NCBI GenBank assembly: GCA_902803745.1
Contig: CADCRB010000037.1
Coordinates: forward strand, 1-9,974
Origin: an uncultured Lachnospiraceae bacterium
GTDB taxonomy: Bacteria; Bacillota; Clostridia; Lachnospirales; Lachnospiraceae
Reading direction: 5' to 3'
DNA length: 9,974 bases
Shown piece by piece: positions 6,031 to 9,974 of the stretch. The stretch's first letter is position 1. Every line of letters begins with the position of its first letter. The notes beneath the pieces are model-generated. The model did no database searches and had not been told where the DNA came from. It worked only from the letters and a program-made list of their open reading frames with translations. Both the position numbers and the translations under genes were made by a program.

Positions 6031-6654
6031 ATGATAATTAAAACAGCTGAATTAGTGCATACAGTCGGTGTAACTACCGGGAAGCTGCCGGATACCGGAC
6101 TTCCGGAAATAGCTTTTGCGGGCAGATCGAACGTTGGAAAGTCTTCGCTTATCAATGTCCTTATTCAAAGAAAATCCCTTGCCCGTACTTCATCCACTCC
6201 CGGTAAAACACAGACAATAAATTTTTACAGGATCAACAATGAATTTTGTCTGGTGGATCTTCCGGGATACGGTTATGCGCAGGTAAAGATCGATTTTCGG
6301 AGGGCCTGGGGTCCTATGATAGAGAGGTACCTAAGGGGGTCGGAGAGACTTAAGGGAGTATGCCTGCTGCTGGATATAAGGAGGACTCCGAATGAGGACG
6401 ATTCTCTTATGTATGAATGGATAGTGAATGCCGGATTCAAGCCAATCGTGATCGTGACCAAGAGCGACAAGATAAAGAGGTCTCAGGTAAAGAAATCTAT
6501 ACTTGGAATAAAAAACGCACTAAGGATCACCGGAGATACAGAAGTATTTTTATTCTCTGCAATGAACCGATCGGGCAGGGAGGAAATAATAGCGAAACTG
6601 GATGAGATATTAGATATAGAAGAAAGAGGAGGAAGAGAAGATGACGAAGATTGA
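6031..6654 (+). CDS. engB: EngB (YsxC/YihA), GTPase for large ribosomal subunit assembly
   Basis: This 207-residue TRAFAC-class GTPase has every G motif. G1 is GRSNVGKSS (31-39), G2 lies in STPGKTQT (55-62), G3 is DLPGYGYA (76-83), G4 is TKSD (143-146) and G5 lies in FLFSAM (about 173-178). The GYGYA and FRRAW segments are diagnostic of EngB. It acts in the cytoplasm in late 50S assembly and is usually essential in Firmicutes. The gene starts 18 bases after clpX. Its end overlaps the next gene by 14 bases, and its last codons supply that gene's GAGGAGG site. In many relatives one or two lon genes sit between clpX and engB; none is here. Confidence 0.96.
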   Translation: MIIKTAELVHTVGVTTGKLPDTGLPEIAFAGRSNVGKSSLINVLIQRKSLARTSSTPGKTQTINFYRINNEFCLVDLPGYGYAQVKIDFRRAWGPMIERYLRGSERLKGVCLLLDIRRTPNEDDSLMYEWIVNAGFKPIVIVTKSDKIKRSQVKKSILGIKNALRITGDTEVFLFSAMNRSGREEIIAKLDEILDIEERGGREDDED

Positions 6655-7822
6655 TATTATCTCAGGTTTTCTGGGCGCCGGAAAGACCACATTGATCAAA
6701 AAGCTGATAGCGGAGTCTTTCGCAGGCTGTAAGGTTGTACTGATAGAGAATGAATTTGGTGAGATCGGAATTGACGGAGGGTTTCTGAAGGAAGCAGGCA
6801 TAGAGATAACGGAGATGAATTCCGGATGTATCTGCTGCTCTCTGGTAGGAGATTTTAAGACAGCGCTGAGAAAGGTGATAGAGCAGTATTCGCCTGACAG
6901 GATAGTGATCGAGCCCTCTGGAGTCGGAAAGCTGTCGGATGTGGCGAAGGCCGTTGAAAAGGTGAATGAAGACGAAGAGGCTGTCGAGATCAATTCACTG
7001 GTGACCGTGGTCGATGGCAAGAAGACTAAGATGTATATGAAGAATTTCGGCGAATTCTTTAATAATCAGGTGGAGTCGGCTGGGACAGTCATTATTTCCC
7101 GCTCACAGGATATGACCCAGGAAAAACTGGACGAGACAATGGCTCTTATCAGGGAGCACAACAAGGAGGCGGTCATTATAACTACTCCATGGGATGAGAT
7201 AAAGGGTGACCAGATCCTTGAGGCGATGGAAAAAGGACATACCCTCGTTGATTCACTGATAGAGGAAATGCGAAAGCTTCCGGATGAAGATGAGCATGAG
7301 CACCACCATCATCACCACCACGACGATGATCATGGCGAAGAGGATGACGAGCACGGTGAACATGAGCATCACCATCATGATCATGAGGAACATGAGCATC
7401 ATCACCATCACGAGGATCACGATGAGCACGGACATCATCACCATGGTCACGAGGATCATGATGAGCACGAGCATCATCACCATGATCATGAGGGACATGG
7501 ACACCATCATCACCATCACCACGAGGGTGAACTTGATGCAGATGATGTCTTTCAGAGCTGGGGCGTGGAAACAGCGCATAAATTTGAAAAGAGTGAGCTT
7601 GACGATATTCTTCAAACCCTGGCTGACGTAGAAAGCAGGGAGTACGGGATGATCCTCAGAGCCAAGGGCATGGTGCCTGATGCATCGGGGCAATGGCACG
7701 AATTTGATCTTACGCCCGGGGAATACGAGATAAGAGAGAGCAGTGCGGATTATACCGGAAGACTCTGCGTCATTGGCTCGGAGCTTAAAGAGGATAAGGT
7801 TAAGGAATTGTTCGGAGTTTGA
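6641..7822 (+). CDS. CobW/COG0523 metallochaperone GTPase with long His-rich insert
   Basis: This protein has 393 residues. Its N-terminal G3E GTPase domain has Walker A GFLGAGKT (9-16), IENEFGEIGID (35-45), the COG0523 metal motif CxCC at C63/C65/C66, IEPSG (90-94) and VTVVDG (121-126). The G4 position reads IISRSQDM (151-158) rather than canonical NKxD, so nucleotide specificity may differ. Residues 219-294 are almost entirely His, Asp, Glu and Gly, with 44 His in 76 residues. A CobW C-terminal domain follows (about 300-393). Family members bind Zn, Ni, Co or Fe and deliver it to client proteins; the His-rich segment probably buffers metal. The metal cannot be read from sequence. The strong site GAGGAGG lies in the engB 3' end. 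There is no Zur-like box or separate promoter, so it is probably expressed with the Clp cluster. Confidence 0.93.
   Translation: MTKIDIISGFLGAGKTTLIKKLIAESFAGCKVVLIENEFGEIGIDGGFLKEAGIEITEMNSGCICCSLVGDFKTALRKVIEQYSPDRIVIEPSGVGKLSDVAKAVEKVNEDEEAVEINSLVTVVDGKKTKMYMKNFGEFFNNQVESAGTVIISRSQDMTQEKLDETMALIREHNKEAVIITTPWDEIKGDQILEAMEKGHTLVDSLIEEMRKLPDEDEHEHHHHHHHDDDHGEEDDEHGEHEHHHHDHEEHEHHHHHEDHDEHGHHHHGHEDHDEHEHHHHDHEGHGHHHHHHHEGELDADDVFQSWGVETAHKFEKSELDDILQTLADVESREYGMILRAKGMVPDASGQWHEFDLTPGEYEIRESSADYTGRLCVIGSELKEDKVKELFGV
7295..7522 (+). repeat. Degenerate CAT/CAC repeat encoding the His-rich metal-binding segment
   Basis: This stretch inside the first CobW gene encodes residues 219-294. It is a low-complexity mix of CAT/CAC with GAT/GAC and GAG/GAA codons. 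At the protein level it shows an imperfect 13-residue period of the form HHHHxHEDHDEHx (best seen at about 254-282). Synonymous codons are well mixed, so the repeat is not a recent pure trinucleotide expansion. Length variation between strains by slippage or unequal recombination is likely. Confidence 0.8.
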
Positions 7823-7828
7823 TCAAAA

Positions 7829-8776
7829 ATGTTCGGAAAGAAGAAAGAGATCCCTGTATATTTGTTTACGGGCTTCCTTGAAAGCGGTAAGACTCAGTTT
7901 ATTGCCGAGACCTTGAAGGAAGGTCAGTTTAAGGACGGAAATAAAACCCTTTATATCATCTGTGAGGAAGGCGAAGAGGAGATACCGAAGGCTGTACTGG
8001 ACGAGAATTCCTTTACTTCTGTTGTGATAGAGGATGAAGAAGAGGTATCGTTTGATAATTTTATGAAGCTGGACATGGATCATGATCCAGACAGAGTAAT
8101 GATAGAGTATAACGGTACCTGGGATCCGGACAGAGTGATGGAGGCTCTTCCGCAGAACTGGCTTCTTGCTGAGGGGATATGTACTATAGATGCATCAACT
8201 TATGAGGGCTATCTTGCCAATATGAAGCAGATGATGACGAGGCAGTTTACTTATGCAGATCTTGTCATATTTAACCGATGCGATGTATCACAGGATCTGC
8301 CTGTATTCAAGCGTACAGTAAGAGCTTTAAACCGCAGGTCGCAGGTCGTTTTCGAAATGAATGATGGCACGATAAATAATAATGTGAAAGAAGAACTGCC
8401 TTATGATATCAATTCGGATGTCATTAATGTAGAAGACGATGATTACGGGATCTGGTATATAGATGTATTTGACAATCTTGAAAGCTATCAGGGAAAAACG
8501 GTCAGGTTCAAGGGAGTGGTCTATAAGCCGAAAAAAAGCCGGGATGATATTTTTGTTCCCGGTAGATTTGCAATGACCTGCTGTGCCGCCGACATACAGT
8601 TTGTCGGGTTCCCATGCCAGTGGAAGGATGCAAAAAAGCTTAAAGATAAGACCCCGGTATATGTGACTGCTCGTATAGGCAGCACTGAGACAGATCAGGG
8701 CAGTGCGCCCGTGCTTTACGCAGATTCGGTGGAGATTACAGATCCGCCGGAGGAAGAGGTTGTTTATTTCATGTAA
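7829..8776 (+). CDS. CobW-like P-loop protein fused to a YcgQ/DUF1980-like domain
   Basis: This is a 315-residue, two-part protein. The N-terminal part is a divergent CobW-like GTPase: Walker A GFLESGKT (15-22), IICEEGEEEIP (43-53) in place of the usual ENEFGE segment, VMIEYNGTW (90-98), CTIDAST (118-124) and NRCD (149-152) as the G4 motif. The CxCC metal motif of COG0523 is absent. The C-terminal part (about 203-308) resembles the soluble domain of YcgQ (TIGR03943/DUF1980): GKTVRFKGVVYKP and then GRFAMTCCAADIQFVGFPC (245-263), with C251, C252, D255 and C263 as likely metal ligands. In other bacteria YcgQ-type proteins are usually encoded beside a YcgR permease; no permease is present here. 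It starts 6 bases after the first CobW gene with GGAG upstream, so the two probably work together. Function is inferred as metal handling. Confidence 0.85.
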   Translation: MFGKKKEIPVYLFTGFLESGKTQFIAETLKEGQFKDGNKTLYIICEEGEEEIPKAVLDENSFTSVVIEDEEEVSFDNFMKLDMDHDPDRVMIEYNGTWDPDRVMEALPQNWLLAEGICTIDASTYEGYLANMKQMMTRQFTYADLVIFNRCDVSQDLPVFKRTVRALNRRSQVVFEMNDGTINNNVKEELPYDINSDVINVEDDDYGIWYIDVFDNLESYQGKTVRFKGVVYKPKKSRDDIFVPGRFAMTCCAADIQFVGFPCQWKDAKKLKDKTPVYVTARIGSTETDQGSAPVLYADSVEITDPPEEEVVYFM

Positions 8777-9452
8777 ATCCTCCGTCGATGGTTATTATCT
8801 GACCGGTAAGATACACTGGCATCTGAGCCATAAGATACACGGTCTCCGCTACCTCTTCGGGTTTTCCGATACGTCCTGCAGGTATCAGCTCTTCAAGCTC
8901 CTTTATCTCGGCTGAAGAAAGGTGTTTATTCATATCCGTATCTATGACTCCCGGAGCCAGGGCGTTCACGGCTACCCCTGAGGGGGCAAGCTCCTTTGCC
9001 AGTGCCTTCGTAAAAGCATTTATTCCGCCTTTTGCAGCAGAGTACGCAGATTCGCAGGATGCACCGGACATCCCCCACATCGACGAAATGTTAATTATAT
9101 GACCGTGTTGCTGTCTGATCATAAGCTTTGAAGCAAAGTGGCAGGTGTTGTAAACAGAGGTCAGGTCTGTCTTTATCACTTCATCCCATTTTTCGGGGGT
9201 AATATCCTGGATCTGTCCGAAACAAGATATGCCGGCATTATTTATCAAAAGGTCCAGTGTAACTATGTCCTCAAATATTTTTTTGATAAATTCATATTCT
9301 TTGATATCGCCTGTGTAGTGGTGCCCAGGCAGATCCGACATCATTGAGGTGTTGTTTTGACAGATAAGAAAAAGATCGTATTCTTTTTTGAGCTTTTCGG
9401 CTATTGCCCTTCCGATCCCCCTGGAAGCTCCGGTAATCAGTGCTTTTTTCAT
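8769..9452 (-). CDS. Short-chain dehydrogenase/reductase, FabG/YmfI-like
   Basis: This classical SDR has 227 residues from the chosen start; positions below count from the alternative start two residues earlier. The NADP(H) site is TGASRGIG (9-16), followed by LINNAG (71-76). The catalytic Ser is in NISSM (S126) with YSAAK (Y139, K143), and GxxxTDM follows PGVID. It ends with GQIITIDGGFT, as in FabG. It is shorter than typical FabG (about 245), mainly in the second Rossmann strand region. This makes the EF-P 5-aminopentanone reductase YmfI, or another special-purpose reductase, as plausible as 3-oxoacyl-ACP reductase. No other fatty-acid genes are adjacent. GGAG upstream gives a good spacer to the ATG at 9452; the ATG at 9458 is only 3 bases from it. 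Its 3' end overlaps the second CobW gene tail to tail by 8 bases. Confidence 0.9.
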   Translation of the reverse strand: MKKALITGASRGIGRAIAEKLKKEYDLFLICQNNTSMMSDLPGHHYTGDIKEYEFIKKIFEDIVTLDLLINNAGISCFGQIQDITPEKWDEVIKTDLTSVYNTCHFASKLMIRQQHGHIINISSMWGMSGASCESAYSAAKGGINAFTKALAKELAPSGVAVNALAPGVIDTDMNKHLSSAEIKELEELIPAGRIGKPEEVAETVYLMAQMPVYLTGQIITIDGGFT

Positions 9453-9480
9453 GATCATATTCTCCGTTTGATATTATTAC

Positions 9481-9508
9481 ATTATCTTACCATTTTCTAA
9501 CGCGGCAA
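9481..9508 (-). promoter_or_regulatory. Weak candidate promoter for the SDR gene
   Basis: On the minus strand TTGCCG (9508-9503) and GATAAT (9486-9481) are 16 bases apart and sit 23 bases or more upstream of the SDR ribosome binding site. The -10 is a five-of-six match and the -35 is poor. Confidence 0.3.
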
Positions 9509-9603
9509 GCCATGATAAGAATCTCCAGATAATTTTTTTGGTTTACAATATTTTATGTGTTATGTCAACGCAAAACCAGATATTTAGTGGGATGAGAGCG
9601 AAA

Positions 9604-9622
9604 TTGTTACAAATTTTAACAA
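9604..9622. repeat. Inverted repeat TTGTTA-N7-TAACAA upstream of promoter
   Basis: TTGTTA (9604-9609) and TAACAA (9617-9622) are exact reverse complements 7 bases apart. The first nine bases, TTGTTACAA, recur in inverted orientation as TTGTAACAA at 9704-9712, on the other side of the promoter. This may be a regulator site pair, but the A/T-rich context makes chance matches easy. Confidence 0.35.
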
Positions 9623-9630
9623 GATGTAAG

Positions 9631-9645
9631 CCTTGATTTTCAAGG
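9631..9645. repeat. Short perfect inverted repeat next to the -35 box
   Basis: CCTTGA (9631-9636) and TCAAGG (9640-9645) form a perfect 6-base inverted repeat with a TTT spacer. It ends 8 bases upstream of the -35 box, a position suited to an activator or repressor dimer. It has no T-tract and is not terminator-like. Confidence 0.3.
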
Positions 9646-9653
9646 AAGTAAGG

Positions 9654-9682
9654 TTGACAAGGGCTGTATTAGATGATATAGT
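9654..9682 (+). promoter_or_regulatory. Strong extended -10 promoter for the secreted protein
   Basis: TTGACA (9654-9659) is a perfect -35, and TATAGT (9677-9682) follows after 17 bases. TG at 9674-9675 gives an extended -10. Transcription should begin near 9689, leaving a leader of about 80 bases before the ATG at 9771. Confidence 0.8.
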
Positions 9683-9770
9683 CTTGCACGGAATTTAACA
9701 TTCTTGTAACAAAACCGGCACTGATCTGATCGTGACAGGCGTGTCGGATATGCATATTTTTGAGGTGTAT

Positions 9771-9974
9771 ATGAGTATTAGATTTAAGAAGATGGTTTGT
9801 GCAGGACTTACGGCGGTACTGCTTACGACGGGGTCGACAACGGCCTTTGCCGGCGAATCTCTTTCTTCCGTATTTCCTGCAGCGGGAAATTCACGGGCTT
9901 TGAATGAAGGAGTATCGGTTACCACGATAAAGCCCCAGCAAGCTTCCTCAGAAAAGAAGGAAGATAATACAGAG
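9771..9974 (+). CDS. Secreted protein, N-terminal part only
   Basis: The frame is open from ATG 9771 to the window edge, 68 codons without a stop. The first 27 residues are a clear Sec signal peptide: basic n-region SIRFKK, hydrophobic core MVCAGLTAVLLTTG, and an AFA cleavage site before GES. There is no lipobox; the Cys at 10 lies in the core. The visible mature part is Ser/Ala-rich and then turns polar and charged (SSEKKEDNTE), as in linkers before a cell-wall domain. The family cannot be named from this piece; an exported peptidoglycan hydrolase or SH3/NlpC-type protein would fit the pattern but is a guess. GAGG at 9762-9765 fixes the start; an in-frame ATG at 9750 lies upstream of that site and is less likely. 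Confidence 0.8.
   Translation, partial: MSIRFKKMVCAGLTAVLLTTGSTTAFAGESLSSVFPAAGNSRALNEGVSVTTIKPQQASSEKKEDNTE

Larger units (their letters stand above)
9453..9770. other. Intergenic regulatory region between two divergent genes
   Basis: This 318-base gap separates the minus-strand SDR from the plus-strand secreted protein. I see no coding sequence in it; an open frame on the minus strand at 9695-9925 is a shadow of the secreted protein. It holds a weak SDR promoter, an A/T-rich stretch, inverted repeats at 9604-9622 and 9631-9645, and the strong rightward promoter at 9654-9682. The leader after that promoter is about 80 bases and shows no riboswitch I recognise. Confidence 0.6.

Noticed and set aside
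7284..7631. Met/Ile/Thr-rich plus-strand frame of 115 codons
   Set aside because: It is an out-of-frame reading of the same His tract, and the CobW frame has the conserved domains on both sides.
7253..7699. Met/Val-rich minus-strand frame of 148 codons
   Set aside because: It is the reverse complement of the CAT/CAC-rich His tract in the first CobW gene; the runs of M and V come directly from ATG/GTG complements of His codons.
9683..9770. Riboswitch in the leader of the secreted protein
   Set aside because: The leader is only about 80 bases with one weak 4-5 bp hairpin (GACA/TGTC). It lacks the length and conserved core of the c-di-AMP riboswitch often found before cell-wall hydrolases.
1..9974. 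CRISPR array, insertion sequence or prophage genes
   Set aside because: No regularly spaced repeats, transposase, integrase or phage structural protein is present in any reading frame.

Overview
The window looks like a chromosomal segment from a Clostridia-class Firmicute, most likely the Lachnospiraceae. The evidence is the tig-clpP-clpX-engB gene order, strong Firmicute-type ribosome binding sites, extended -10 promoters, moderate GC with A/T-rich intergenic DNA, and closest family resemblance of every recognisable protein. The family assignment is inference from gene order and protein style; no 16S or other marker is present.

Left end (1-348): no convincing protein gene. It holds the first 12 bases of a minus-strand tRNA cut by the window edge, a second copy of the same tRNA 5' end at 133-151, and between them a compact element able to fold into three consecutive hairpins closed by an 8-bp stem. 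A consensus TTGACA/TATAAT promoter at 203-232 reads leftwards into all of this.

349-2575: a small unknown acidic protein is followed 3 bases later by a WecG/TagA/CpsF glycosyltransferase. A minus-strand CYTH (triphosphate tunnel) protein comes next, then a divergent DJ-1/PfpI-family protein. A perfect palindrome lies between the divergent pair.

2627-8776: one long co-directional cluster behind a strong extended -10 promoter: trigger factor (tig), ClpP, ClpX, EngB, and two different CobW/COG0523-type P-loop proteins. The first three form the protein-folding and degradation core and EngB is a ribosome-assembly GTPase. The first CobW protein has an N-terminal GTPase with the CxCC metal motif and a long His/Asp/Glu insert of 44 His in 76 residues. 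The second has a CobW-like P-loop domain fused to a C-terminal YcgQ/DUF1980-like domain with a CC..D signature. Gaps are 21, 3 and 18 bases, then a 14-base overlap and a 6-base gap, so a single transcription unit is likely. The lon gene often found between clpX and engB in relatives is absent.

8769-9974: a minus-strand short-chain dehydrogenase (FabG/YmfI-like) overlaps the end of the CobW cluster tail to tail by 8 bases. A promoter-rich intergenic region follows, then the start of a secreted protein with a clear signal peptide that runs off the right edge.

The most interesting items are the tandem CobW pair (His-rich metal buffer plus CobW-DUF1980 fusion) embedded in the Clp operon, and the structured tRNA-5'-end-flanked element at the left end.
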